64,000 nucleotides of DNA, from NCBI RefSeq assembly GCF_003665435.1, contig NZ_CP023407.1, positions 5,691,501 to 5,755,500 on the forward strand. Direction: 5' to 3'. Source of the stretch: Streptomyces fungicidicus. GTDB lineage: Bacteria; Actinomycetota; Actinomycetes; Streptomycetales; Streptomycetaceae. The translations under genes and the position numbers were made by a program. The notes below the pieces were generated by a model. It was not told the origin of the DNA. It did no database searches and saw nothing but the letters and a program-made list of their open reading frames with translations. Below are positions 18,343 through 26,274 of the stretch, piece by piece. Position 1 is the first letter of the stretch; the number at the start of each line of letters is the position of its first letter.

Positions 18343-20108
18343 CAGCGGCCGTCCTGGGAGCCGGTCAGCGGCGCACCGAACGGGGTCACCGGGGCCCCGT
18401 CCCGCGCCGCCCGCGCCACGTGCTCCGCCAGCAGTCCGTCGAGCCCGTCGTCCCCCGGGGCCGCCGACGGCGCCGGTGTCCGCAGCGTCGTCGCGAGCCT
18501 GGCCCGCAGGGCGCGCAGCGCCGCCCTCGCCCACAGTCCGTCCTCCCACAACGGCTCTCCTCGACGGCTGTGCCGTCCGGCCGACCAGGTGTGCAGGCAC
18601 GCCGCGGCCGCGTAGCAGAGTTCGTACGCGGCGGCCGTCTCGTAGGCGGACATCGGAGGGTGCGCGGCCGGGGCGACCGCCGCCATCCGCGCGTGGACCT
18701 CTCCGGCGGCCGCGGCGACCGCGACGGCGTGCGCCACGAGCCCCTCCGGGGCCGCTTCCCCGGCGAGTGCCCGGGACAAAGCGGGGAGGGACTGCACCAC
18801 CGAACAGCCCCGCCGGGACAGCAGCGTGAGTGCCCCGCGGTCCAGCGGCCCGGCGGGCTCGCCCACCGCCGCCGCCCCGGCCAGCCCCTTCTCGTCGACC
18901 GTGCCCGCCCGGTACTCCCGCACCAGCCGCGGGAACTGCTGGACGAGCGCCGCGCGGTTCACCGGGGTGCTGCCGTCGAACACCGACACGATCTGGTGGT
19001 CGCGCCAGATCTTCTGGAACGCGCCGTGCGCGTACACCCCGGTGAGGAAGGACCGCGCGCCGAGCAGTTCGGCGAGTTCGGCGATCACCGCGTCGGTCAG
19101 TGCCGGTGCGACGGACTTGACCACCGCGGACACCACGCTCATCTCGCCGGTGAGGGTGTGGATCGCGCGGCTGCCGACCAGCGCCGCCGACTCGGCGGCG
19201 GCCGTCAGCGCCGCGCACCGGCCGAGGATCGCCCGGGGATGGGCGCGGTCGAGGAGCGGACGCCGCTGGATGATCCGTTCGGCGGCGAACGCGGCGGTGA
19301 TCCGCAGCGCGTGCTCGCCCGCCCCCAGCGACAGGGCGGCGCACATGGTCCGGGTGAGCTGCAGCGCGCGCAGCACCGTCTCGGCTCCGCCGCCCTCACG
19401 GCCGAGCAGCGCGCCGGGAGCCGGCACCGCCCCCTCGAACGCGATGCCGGAGATGTCGATGCCGCGGATCCCATGGGTGGGTTCCTTGGGCAGCACATGC
19501 CAGGAGCCGGGGGCGAGCGCGGACTTGTCCACCAGGAAGAGACTCTGCCCCCGCCCGGATCCGGCGGCTCCGGTGCGGGCCAGGACGGTCAGCAGACGGG
19601 CCCGGGTGGCGTTGTTGACGGGCCACTTGACGCCGTCAAGGCGGCGGCCGCCGTCCTGGGCGGTCGCGGTCAGCTCCCCGTTGAGCAGGTCGGCGCCGTG
19701 GTCCGGTTCGGACAGCGCCCAGGCGACCGGTTCGCCCGCCAGGACCGCGTCCGCCGTGGCGGTGGCCTGCGCGGCGTCGCCTGCGCACCAGACCGACGCG
19801 GCGCCGAGGTAGGTCTTGCCGTGCGCGACGGCGGCGCTCAGGTCACGGCGGGCCACCGTGCGCCACAGCCGCAGCAGCACCTCGTGGTCGGCGCCGGCGC
19901 CGCCCCACTCGGCCGGAACGTAGTACGCGGGCAGCCCGAACGCGTCGAGCCGCGCGACGAGCGTGGCGGGGAACTCCTCGGCGGCGTCCTCCCCGGCGAC
20001 GCGGCGGGCGACATCGCCCCCCGCCCCGTCCGGTCCGGCGTCCGTCAGGAACGCGTCGAGCGCGGCCTCCCGCCCGGCGCCCGTGCCGGTGTGCACCGGC
20101 GCCCTCAC
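18342..20108 (-). CDS. Acyl-CoA dehydrogenase-like protein (lipid-tail desaturation), proximal gene
   Basis: A 588-residue acyl-CoA dehydrogenase-like enzyme. N-terminal helices contain YYVPAEWGG, the middle domain WALSEPDHGADL and THGIRGIDISGIAFEG, and the C-domain ends in FQKIWRDHQIVSVFDGS, where the usual catalytic Glu of the IYEGT motif is replaced by Asp. A C-terminal extension of about 170 residues follows. The GTG start at 20108 overlaps the fatty acyl ligase stop (GTGA), and its own stop overlaps the next dehydrogenase. Together with that paralogue it should install double bonds in the fatty acyl chain; which enzyme forms which bond cannot be read from sequence. Confidence 0.9.
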   Translation of the reverse strand: MRAPVHTGTGAGREAALDAFLTDAGPDGAGGDVARRVAGEDAAEEFPATLVARLDAFGLPAYYVPAEWGGAGADHEVLLRLWRTVARRDLSAAVAHGKTYLGAASVWCAGDAAQATATADAVLAGEPVAWALSEPDHGADLLNGELTATAQDGGRRLDGVKWPVNNATRARLLTVLARTGAAGSGRGQSLFLVDKSALAPGSWHVLPKEPTHGIRGIDISGIAFEGAVPAPGALLGREGGGAETVLRALQLTRTMCAALSLGAGEHALRITAAFAAERIIQRRPLLDRAHPRAILGRCAALTAAAESAALVGSRAIHTLTGEMSVVSAVVKSVAPALTDAVIAELAELLGARSFLTGVYAHGAFQKIWRDHQIVSVFDGSTPVNRAALVQQFPRLVREYRAGTVDEKGLAGAAAVGEPAGPLDRGALTLLSRRGCSVVQSLPALSRALAGEAAPEGLVAHAVAVAAAAGEVHARMAAVAPAAHPPMSAYETAAAYELCYAAAACLHTWSAGRHSRRGEPLWEDGLWARAALRALRARLATTLRTPAPSAAPGDDGLDGLLAEHVARAARDGAPVTPFGAPLTGSQDGR

Positions 20109-21877
20109 CGCGGCCCCGCCGCCGGTGCGCGCAGCGCGGGCTCCAGCTCGGCGTGCAGCACGGTCATGTCGCCCGCGAGGAACCGTTCCCGCATGGCGGT
20201 GCGCCGGATCTTCCCGCTGGTGGTGCGGCGTACGGTGCCGCGCCGCACCAGCACGACGTTGCGCAGGGGGAGACCGAACGAGCGGTTGAGCCTGCGGGTG
20301 ACCGCGGTGACGACCTCCGGCAGCTCGGTCCTCGGGGTCCGGGGGTGCACCTCGTGCACGAGCACCACACGCTCGTCCGGCGAGCCGACCCCGAACGCGG
20401 CCCCGAGCTGGCCGCCCAGTGCCTGGTGCGCGGCACGCGCCTCGTGCTCCACGTCCTGCGGGAAGATGTTCCGGCCGTGCACGATCAGCAGTTCCTTGAG
20501 GCGGCCCGTGACGAACAGTTCGCCGTCGACGAGCGCGCCCAGGTCCCCGGTGCGCAGCCAGCCCGGTCCCTCGGCGGAGTCCGCGAGGCGGGCGTCGAAG
20601 ACCTCCGCGCTCAGCTCCGGTCTGCCCCAGTAGCCCCGGCCGATGCTCTCCCCGCGCAGCCAGATCTCGCCGATCCTGCCCTCGGGCAGCGGCACCCGCT
20701 CCCGCGGGTCGACGATCCGCAGGTCGAACGCGTGCGGCCGGCCCAGACCCATCACCGGCCTGCCCGCCCCCTCGGCCACCGGCCGCAGCTCCGGCCGCTC
20801 GCCGGACTCCAGCCGCAGCGGGTCCACCGTGAGCACGGTGGGACTGGTCTCCTCGGGGACGCAGGTCACGTACGCCGTGGACTCGGCGAGGCCGTAGCCG
20901 CTGGAGTGGACGTGGGAACGCAGCCCGAGGTGCGCGAACCGTTCCATGAAGGCCCGCACGGTCGGCGCGTGGATCGGCTCGGCCCCGTTGCCGAGGTAGC
21001 GCAGGGCGGACAGGTCCAGTCCCCGCGTCATCTCGTCGGTGATGACGCGGGTGCAGAGTTCGTACGCGAAGTTGGGGGCGACGGTGTAGGTGATCCGGAA
21101 CCGGTCCAGCATGCGGAACCACTCGGCCGGCCGCCGGATGAACTGGGCCGGCGTCATCAGCGTGAGGTGCGCGCCGCACAGCAGCGCCGCGGTGAGCTGG
21201 GTGAACAGGCCCATGTCGTGGTGCAGCGGCAGCCAGCTGCCGAACCGGTCCTCCGGGACGAGGCCCACATAGGTGCAGACCGCCGAGACGTTCGCCAGGA
21301 CCGCGCCGTGCGTGAGGATCACACCCTTCGGCGACCCGGTGGACCCGGAGCTGTACTGCAGGACCGCGTCCGTGCCGCGGCCGACGTCCCGGCCGTCCGC
21401 CCCCTCCCCAGGCGCGGACCGCCCGCCCACCGGGAGCACGGCCTCGACGGCGAGCCCCTCCGGGCCGTGGCCCCTCAGGTGCTCGGCGACCTCGGCGCGG
21501 GCTGCGTCGGTGGTGAGGACCAGGCCGGGCGAGCAGTCGGCCGCGATCGCCGCGATCCGTTCACCGGCGCTCGCCGACCCGCCCGGCATCGGTGAGGGCA
21601 CGGCGACAAGACCGGCGGTCAGACAGGCCAGATAGACCTCCGCGAACTCGATGCCCGTCGGCAGGGCGACGAGCACCCTTTCCCCGGGGGCCAGCCGCCG
21701 GGCCAGCTCCCGCGCGCGCACCCGGGACCGGCGGGCCAGCTCCCCGTAGGTGACGCTCTCGGGGTCCGCCCCGGTGGAGCCGTGCCAGAGGGTCAGTGCG
21801 GTCCGCCCGGGATGAGCGTCCGCCCGCGCGGCGAAGGCCGCGCCCAGACTCGGATATCCGCTGAGGTCGACGGTCAT
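20105..21877 (-). CDS. Fatty acyl-AMP ligase (FAAL)
   Basis: A 590-residue adenylate-forming enzyme of the FAAL branch, which activates a free fatty acid as its adenylate and passes it to an acyl carrier protein. Motifs: YSSGSTGSPKGV (P-loop), LPLHHDMGL typical of FAALs, SSGYGLAESTAYV, WLRTGDLG, and C-terminal Lys in TTSGKIRR. The FAAL-type insertion lies between about residues 370 and 400 (RPVMGLGRPHAFDLRI). It starts 4 bases after the MbtH-like gene stop and overlaps the next dehydrogenase. No acyl carrier protein gene is visible here; it is presumably in the missing left part of the cluster. Confidence 0.94.
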   Translation of the reverse strand: MTVDLSGYPSLGAAFAARADAHPGRTALTLWHGSTGADPESVTYGELARRSRVRARELARRLAPGERVLVALPTGIEFAEVYLACLTAGLVAVPSPMPGGSASAGERIAAIAADCSPGLVLTTDAARAEVAEHLRGHGPEGLAVEAVLPVGGRSAPGEGADGRDVGRGTDAVLQYSSGSTGSPKGVILTHGAVLANVSAVCTYVGLVPEDRFGSWLPLHHDMGLFTQLTAALLCGAHLTLMTPAQFIRRPAEWFRMLDRFRITYTVAPNFAYELCTRVITDEMTRGLDLSALRYLGNGAEPIHAPTVRAFMERFAHLGLRSHVHSSGYGLAESTAYVTCVPEETSPTVLTVDPLRLESGERPELRPVAEGAGRPVMGLGRPHAFDLRIVDPRERVPLPEGRIGEIWLRGESIGRGYWGRPELSAEVFDARLADSAEGPGWLRTGDLGALVDGELFVTGRLKELLIVHGRNIFPQDVEHEARAAHQALGGQLGAAFGVGSPDERVVLVHEVHPRTPRTELPEVVTAVTRRLNRSFGLPLRNVVLVRRGTVRRTTSGKIRRTAMRERFLAGDMTVLHAELEPALRAPAAGPR

Positions 21878-21881
21878 GGCG

Positions 21882-22097
21882 TCAGCGCTGGTTTTCCATC
21901 GCCTCGATGAGGCTCTTCGGCCGCATGTCCGTCCAGTTCTTCTCGATGTAGTCGAGGCAGTCCTGGCGGCCGGCCTCTCCGAACACGGACGTCCATCCGT
22001 CCGGAACCTTGGCGAAGACGGGCCAGAGGGAATGCTGGCCCTCGTCGTTGACCAGGACGAGATAGCTGGCGTCGGGATCCTCGAAGGGGTTCGGCAC
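21882..22097 (-). CDS. MbtH-like NRPS chaperone
   Basis: A 71-residue MbtH-family protein, a small partner that binds A domains and helps their folding and activity. The family signature is complete: NPFEDPDASYLVLVNDEGQ at the N-terminus, SLWP, GW and NWTDMRPKSL with the invariant Trp residues. The GTG start at 22097 is preceded by GAGAGGG. It is the first gene of the acyl operon, so the operon promoter should lie in 22098-22266, where I see no clear consensus. It marks the right edge of the biosynthetic cluster: the next gene is a general rhomboid protease. Confidence 0.97.
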   Translation of the reverse strand: MPNPFEDPDASYLVLVNDEGQHSLWPVFAKVPDGWTSVFGEAGRQDCLDYIEKNWTDMRPKSLIEAMENQR

Positions 22098-22266
22098 GGC
22101 GTTGCCCTCTCTCGGTGAAGGAAGGGGGTGCGCGGACGACTTGACCGCGTTTCACTATGCCCGCGCCGCTCGCTGACCATCAACGGCGGCGAACACCCCG
22201 GCGTCCAACCGCTCCCGTGGCATCACTTGGACGAACCCGCCCCGGCACCGCGCCGTCCCGGCGCCC

Positions 22267-23082
22267 TCACCAGTCCGGCCGGGCGCGCCTGCCGAACAGG
22301 ATTCCGCGCGGCTCCGGCGGCGGGGGAGTGCCCGGGCGCAGCGGCCAGGCGATCAGCATGCCCGCCACGAAGCCGAACACGTGCGCCAGGTACGCCACCG
22401 TCCCGGCGTCGGTGACGCCCTGCCCGGACGAGTACACCGCCTGCAGCACGAACCACATGCCCAGCACGATCCACGCGGGCAGCCGCAGCGGCAGGAAGAT
22501 CAGGAACGGCACCAGCACCCAGACCCGCGCCCTCGGATACAGCACCAGATAGGCGCCCAGCACCCCGGCGACCGCCCCGGAGGCGCCGATCAGGGGCTCG
22601 CCCGAGCCGGCGTTCAGCACGGCGAAGCCGTACGCGGCGGCGTAACCGCAGACCAGGTAGAAGAGCAGGAAGCGGACGTGCCCCATGCGGTCCGCGACGT
22701 TGTTGCCGAAGATCCACAGGAAGAGCATGTTGCCGAGCAGGTGCAGCCAGCCGCCGTGCAGGAACATCGCCGTCAGGACGCTCAGCTCGGGGGACTTCTC
22801 GTAGCCCGGCCGGTCCACCACGCACCCCGGGCCCTGCGGGCCCACCCCGGTGGCGCCGGTGGGCACCAGGTTCGGCATCCGGTGGTGGATCAGCTCCTGC
22901 GGGACCACGGCGTAGCGGTCCAGGAACGCCTGCAGATGGCACAGGTCGGCCAGACTGCTCCCGCCGGTCAGTGAGCCGATCACGCCGGGGGTGAAGGCCA
23001 GGAAGACGACGAAGTTGGCGGCGAGGAGCGCGTACGTCACCCAGGGGGTGCGCCGCGTGGGGTTCACGTCATGGACGGGCAT
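22267..23082 (-). CDS. Rhomboid-family intramembrane serine protease
   Basis: A 271-residue polytopic protein with seven or so hydrophobic segments. Rhomboid hallmarks: FLHGGWLHLLGNMLFLWIFG, the nucleophile motif GASGAVAGVLG, and the catalytic His in AHVFGFVAGML. A cytosolic N-terminus (MPVHDVNPTRRTPWV) precedes the first membrane segment. I chose the ATG at 23082, which has a GGGA site at good distance; an in-frame GTG two codons upstream is possible. The substrate is unknown. It lies just outside the biosynthetic cluster and looks like chromosomal core. Confidence 0.93.
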   Translation of the reverse strand: MPVHDVNPTRRTPWVTYALLAANFVVFLAFTPGVIGSLTGGSSLADLCHLQAFLDRYAVVPQELIHHRMPNLVPTGATGVGPQGPGCVVDRPGYEKSPELSVLTAMFLHGGWLHLLGNMLFLWIFGNNVADRMGHVRFLLFYLVCGYAAAYGFAVLNAGSGEPLIGASGAVAGVLGAYLVLYPRARVWVLVPFLIFLPLRLPAWIVLGMWFVLQAVYSSGQGVTDAGTVAYLAHVFGFVAGMLIAWPLRPGTPPPPEPRGILFGRRARPDW

Positions 23083-23220
23083 GACCACGTCCCACTAGTG
23101 CCCGGACGGCCGGCGGTGAATCCGCGGCGGCGCTGAACACCGCCGTACGGACGCGCGTATGACTCGGCAACCGCCCGGGGCGCGGGGAAGGCGCCGCGGG
23201 GCCGACGTGAGGAACAGGCG

Positions 23221-23553
23221 ATGAACGACCGAGTGCCCCCCGCGATGCACGCGCTGCCCGACGGCGAGGCCGAGCTCACGCTCGTGGTGCGCCTCCCCTG
23301 GGAGGACGTCGCCCGGCTCGGCCAGGAGGCGGGGCGGCTCGCCTCCCAGATGCGGCGGCCGGTGACGCTGGAGGAGGCGGTGAGCCATCGGCTGCGGTCC
23401 GCGCGGAGCGCGGCGCACGCCAAGCCGGCGGTGCCCGCGCCCGCGTCGGCGCCGGATGCCGGCACCCCGGGTGCGTCGGTGGCGTCGCTGCCCGCGCGGC
23501 CGCCCGCCGAGCAGGCGCGGCAGGCGATCGAGAGGATCAACGGGACGGCGTGA
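23221..23553 (+). CDS. Small conserved-type hypothetical protein
   Basis: A 110-residue protein I do not recognise. The first 65 residues are amphipathic and charged (LTLVVRLPWEDVARLGQ, VTLEEAVSHRLRS) and could form a helical or ribbon-helix-helix-like unit; the rest is Ala/Pro-rich and ends in a short helix (EQARQAIERING). There is no signal peptide or membrane segment. The ATG is preceded by TGAGGA at 8-base spacing, and codon use is typical of the neighbours, so it is probably a real gene. It is transcribed alone and divergent from the rhomboid gene. Confidence 0.7.
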   Translation: MNDRVPPAMHALPDGEAELTLVVRLPWEDVARLGQEAGRLASQMRRPVTLEEAVSHRLRSARSAAHAKPAVPAPASAPDAGTPGASVASLPARPPAEQARQAIERINGTA

Positions 23554-23629
23554 GGTGCCCCGGGAGGTGCCGCGCGTGCGCGGTCGTGCCGCGGGGTGCC
23601 GGTCCGTCGTGGCCGGTCGCGCGGTTCCC

Positions 23630-23647
23630 GCGCCCCTTGCGGGGCGC
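23630..23647. terminator. Bidirectional hairpin between convergent genes
   Basis: Perfect 7-bp GC stem (GCGCCCC/GGGGCGC) with a 4-base loop (TTGC), 14 bases from the stop of the reverse gene and about 76 bases after the forward gene. Such CGCCCC-TTGC-GGGGCG hairpins are a frequent Streptomyces terminator form; there is no U-tract. Confidence 0.6.
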
Positions 23648-23661
23648 CGCACCACCCGGGG

Positions 23662-25059
23662 TCAGGAACCTGCCCGGATCTTCGACGCCGCCTTGCGGGC
23701 CGCCACCAGGACCGGGTCCCAGACGGGGGAGAAGGGCGGGGCGTAGCCCAGGTCCAGGGCCGTCATCTGTTCCACCGTCATGCCGGCCGTCAGGGCGACC
23801 GCGGCGATGTCGACGCGCTTGCCCGCACCCTCGCGGCCGACGATCTGGACGCCGAGGAGCCGGCCGGTGCGCAGTTCGGCGAGCATCTTCACCGTCATGG
23901 CGGAGGCGTTCGGGTAGTAGCCGGCGCGGCTGGTCGACTCGATGGTGACCTTCTCGAACCGCAGCCCCACACGGTGCGCGTCCTTCTCGCGCAGCCCGGT
24001 GCGCGCGATCTCCAGGTCGCACACCTTGCTGACCGCCGTACCGACCACGCCCGGGAACGTCGCGTAGTCGCCGCCGACGTTGGCCCCGATGATTTGGCCG
24101 TGCTTGTTGGCGTGCGTGCCGAGCGGGATGTGCCGCTGCTGCCCGGAGACCAGGTCGAGGACCTCCACGCAGTCGCCGCCGGCCCAGATGTTCTCGTGCC
24201 CGCGCACCCGCATCGACCGGTCGGTGAGCAGCCCGCCGTGCTCGCCCAGGGGGAGTCCGGCGGCCCGCGCCAGCGAGGTCTCCGGGCGGACCCCGATGCC
24301 GAGCACCACGACGTCCGCCGGGTACTCGGCGTCCGCGGTGACGACCGCGCGCACCCGGCCGTCGTCGCCCGTGAGCAGCTCGGTGACCTCGGCGTCGTTC
24401 ACCATGGTGATGCCCATGCCCTCCATCGCCCGGTGCACCAGGCGTCCCATGTCGGGGTCGAGGGTGGCCATCGGCTCCCTGCCGCGGTTGACGACCGTCA
24501 CCCGGTAGCCGCGGTTGATCAGCGCCTCGGCCATCTCCACGCCGATGTAGCCGGCGCCGACGACCACCGCGCGGCGCCCGCGGGTGCGGGCCAGCGTGTC
24601 CAGGAGGGCCTGCCCGTCGTCCAGGGTCTGCACGCCGTGCACCCCGGGGGCGTCCACGCCGGGCAGCCGCGGACGGATGGGCCGCGCGCCGGTCGCGATC
24701 ACGAGCTTGTCGTACGACGTCCAGGACTCGGCCCCCGTGTCGAGGTCACGCGCGCGCACCCGCCCCCGGCCGGGATCGAGCTCGGTGACCTCGGTGCGCA
24801 TCCGCAGGTCGATGTCGCGCGCCCGGTGCTCCTCGGCGGTGCGCGCGATCAGCCGGTCCCGCTCGGGGACGTCGCCGCCCACCCAGTAGGGGATGCCGCA
24901 CGCGGAGAAGGAGGTGAAGTGGCCGCGTTCGAACGCCACGATCTCCAGCTCGTCCGGACCCCTCAGCCGGCGGGCCTGGGACGCCGCGGACATTCCCGCG
25001 GCGTCACCGCCGATCACGACCAGGCGTTCCCTCGCACCGCGCGCGTCACTCATGCTCAT
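23662..25059 (-). CDS. FAD/NAD(P)-dependent disulfide reductase, CoA-disulfide reductase-like
   Basis: About 465 residues. N-terminal FAD fold GGDAAGMSAASQ, followed by TSFSACGIPYW with the single redox Cys (about residue 43) characteristic of CoA-disulfide reductases, NADH oxidases and related persulfide reductases. A second dinucleotide fold is at VVGAGYIGVEMAE, the FAD-binding motif WAGGDCVE follows, and the C-terminal dimerization domain contains LGYAPPFSPVWDP. It should reduce a low-molecular-weight disulfide or persulfide using NAD(P)H. Three starts are possible (GTG 25068, ATG 25059, ATG 25053); no strong ribosome site decides. It converges on the small hypothetical gene. Confidence 0.9.
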   Translation of the reverse strand: MSMSDARGARERLVVIGGDAAGMSAASQARRLRGPDELEIVAFERGHFTSFSACGIPYWVGGDVPERDRLIARTAEEHRARDIDLRMRTEVTELDPGRGRVRARDLDTGAESWTSYDKLVIATGARPIRPRLPGVDAPGVHGVQTLDDGQALLDTLARTRGRRAVVVGAGYIGVEMAEALINRGYRVTVVNRGREPMATLDPDMGRLVHRAMEGMGITMVNDAEVTELLTGDDGRVRAVVTADAEYPADVVVLGIGVRPETSLARAAGLPLGEHGGLLTDRSMRVRGHENIWAGGDCVEVLDLVSGQQRHIPLGTHANKHGQIIGANVGGDYATFPGVVGTAVSKVCDLEIARTGLREKDAHRVGLRFEKVTIESTSRAGYYPNASAMTVKMLAELRTGRLLGVQIVGREGAGKRVDIAAVALTAGMTVEQMTALDLGYAPPFSPVWDPVLVAARKAASKIRAGS

Positions 25060-25108
25060 GAGGAACACGCTACGGGGGCGGGGGATTTCAGGCCCGCACG
25101 AGGGTGCG

Positions 25109-26119
25109 TCAGTCCTTCCCGTTCCCGTTCCCGTTGCCGTCCGCGCCGTCGGGTGCCCGGCGGGGCGCCGGGGCGGTCAGCGGCGGGGCCGCGGGCAGCG
25201 GGCCCGGGGCGCCCGCCGCGGGCGCCGGCTCCGGCCGCCGCAGCCGGGGGCGTACGGCCTTCAGCCACAGCAGGACGAGCAGCGCCGCCACCGCCGCGAA
25301 CGGCAGCACCGCGCCGATCGCCACGGCCAGCCAGCGCAGCATGGTCAGGAACGCGTCCCAGCCGCCCGCGAGCGCGTCGAGGAAGCCGGGGTCGTCGTCC
25401 TCCGCCGCCTTCCGCACCGGGGACTCGGTCAGGGTCAGGGTGATGGTGGCCAGGCTCGTACGGTCCTTCAGGGACGCCTGCCGGGCGAGCAGGGCCTCCA
25501 GGTCGGCCTGGCGGCTGCTCAGCTCGCCCTCCAGGGTGACCACGTCGCTGAGCTTGGTGGCCCGGTCCATCAGCTCGCGGATCCGGGCCACGCTGGCCCG
25601 CTGCGAGGTGATCCGGCTCTCCACGTCGACCACCTGGTCGGTGACGTCCTGCGCCTTCGCGGTGCGTGCGAGCAGCTTGCCCGTGCCCTCGAGGCCGGTG
25701 AGGACCTCCTCGTACTTCTCGACGGGCACGCGCAGCACCACGCGCGTGTGCTCGTGGCCGTCCTCGTCCCGGTCGGTGCTCTCATTGCCGATGTAGCCGC
25801 CCGCGTTCTCCGTCGTCGTGCGGGCCTCGTCCAGCGCCCCGGGCACGTCCTTCACCCGCACGGTCAGGGAGGCGGTGCGGATGATGCGGTTCGCGGTGGC
25901 CTTCGGCGGCGCGGTCTCCCTCGCGCCGTCCGCCGCGCCGCCGGGAGCGCCCTGTTTCGCGTCCTCCTGCAGGGACTGCCCCTCCGCCCGCGCCGCCTTG
26001 TCGGCGGCCCCGGCCGAGGCGGAGTCGGCCCCCGCGCTGCACCCGCCGGCGGCGAGCGCCGCCGCCAGCAGGAGCCCGGCGAGGGCGTGGGTGGATCGTA
26101 CGGATCGTCGTGAGCGCAT
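25109..26119 (-). CDS. DUF4349 lipoprotein
   Basis: A 336-residue putative lipoprotein. The signal peptide runs from MRSRRSVRSTHALAG to the lipobox-like LAAGGC. After an Ala-rich linker the DUF4349 domain covers about residues 95-310: IIRTASLTVRVKDVPG, GGYIGNEST, LRVPVEKYEEVL, then a long coiled-coil-like stretch (VESRITSQRASVARIRELM). Near residue 290 a transmembrane helix (GAVLPFAAVAALLVLLWL) is followed by a basic, Pro/Asn-rich cytosolic tail. The ATG at 26119 follows GGGGAG. DUF4349 proteins are envelope proteins of unknown biochemical role. It is divergent from hemG. Confidence 0.88.
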   Translation of the reverse strand: MRSRRSVRSTHALAGLLLAAALAAGGCSAGADSASAGAADKAARAEGQSLQEDAKQGAPGGAADGARETAPPKATANRIIRTASLTVRVKDVPGALDEARTTTENAGGYIGNESTDRDEDGHEHTRVVLRVPVEKYEEVLTGLEGTGKLLARTAKAQDVTDQVVDVESRITSQRASVARIRELMDRATKLSDVVTLEGELSSRQADLEALLARQASLKDRTSLATITLTLTESPVRKAAEDDDPGFLDALAGGWDAFLTMLRWLAVAIGAVLPFAAVAALLVLLWLKAVRPRLRRPEPAPAAGAPGPLPAAPPLTAPAPRRAPDGADGNGNGNGKD

Positions 26120-26221
26120 ATGGGGCTCCCCCGCGTGGTGATGGCTGACGTTCCTTCGACGCGGCAGCGGGCCGGGACGTTGGGGCGGAAGGGTCCCGAT
26201 GCGGTCACGGTAGGGACTCGG

Positions 26222-26239
26222 CAGGGCCACATGGCCCTG
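26222..26239. promoter_or_regulatory. Perfect palindrome upstream of hemG
   Basis: CAGGGCCA-CA-TGGCCCTG is a perfect 8-2-8 inverted repeat about 36 bases before the hemG start, in the region divergent to the DUF4349 gene. It could be an operator for haem genes or a leader hairpin. No regulator can be assigned and chance is possible in GC-rich DNA. Confidence 0.3.
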
Positions 26240-26274
26240 GCGGGACCGCCGGCGGAGTCTGAGAAGGTGGGGGC

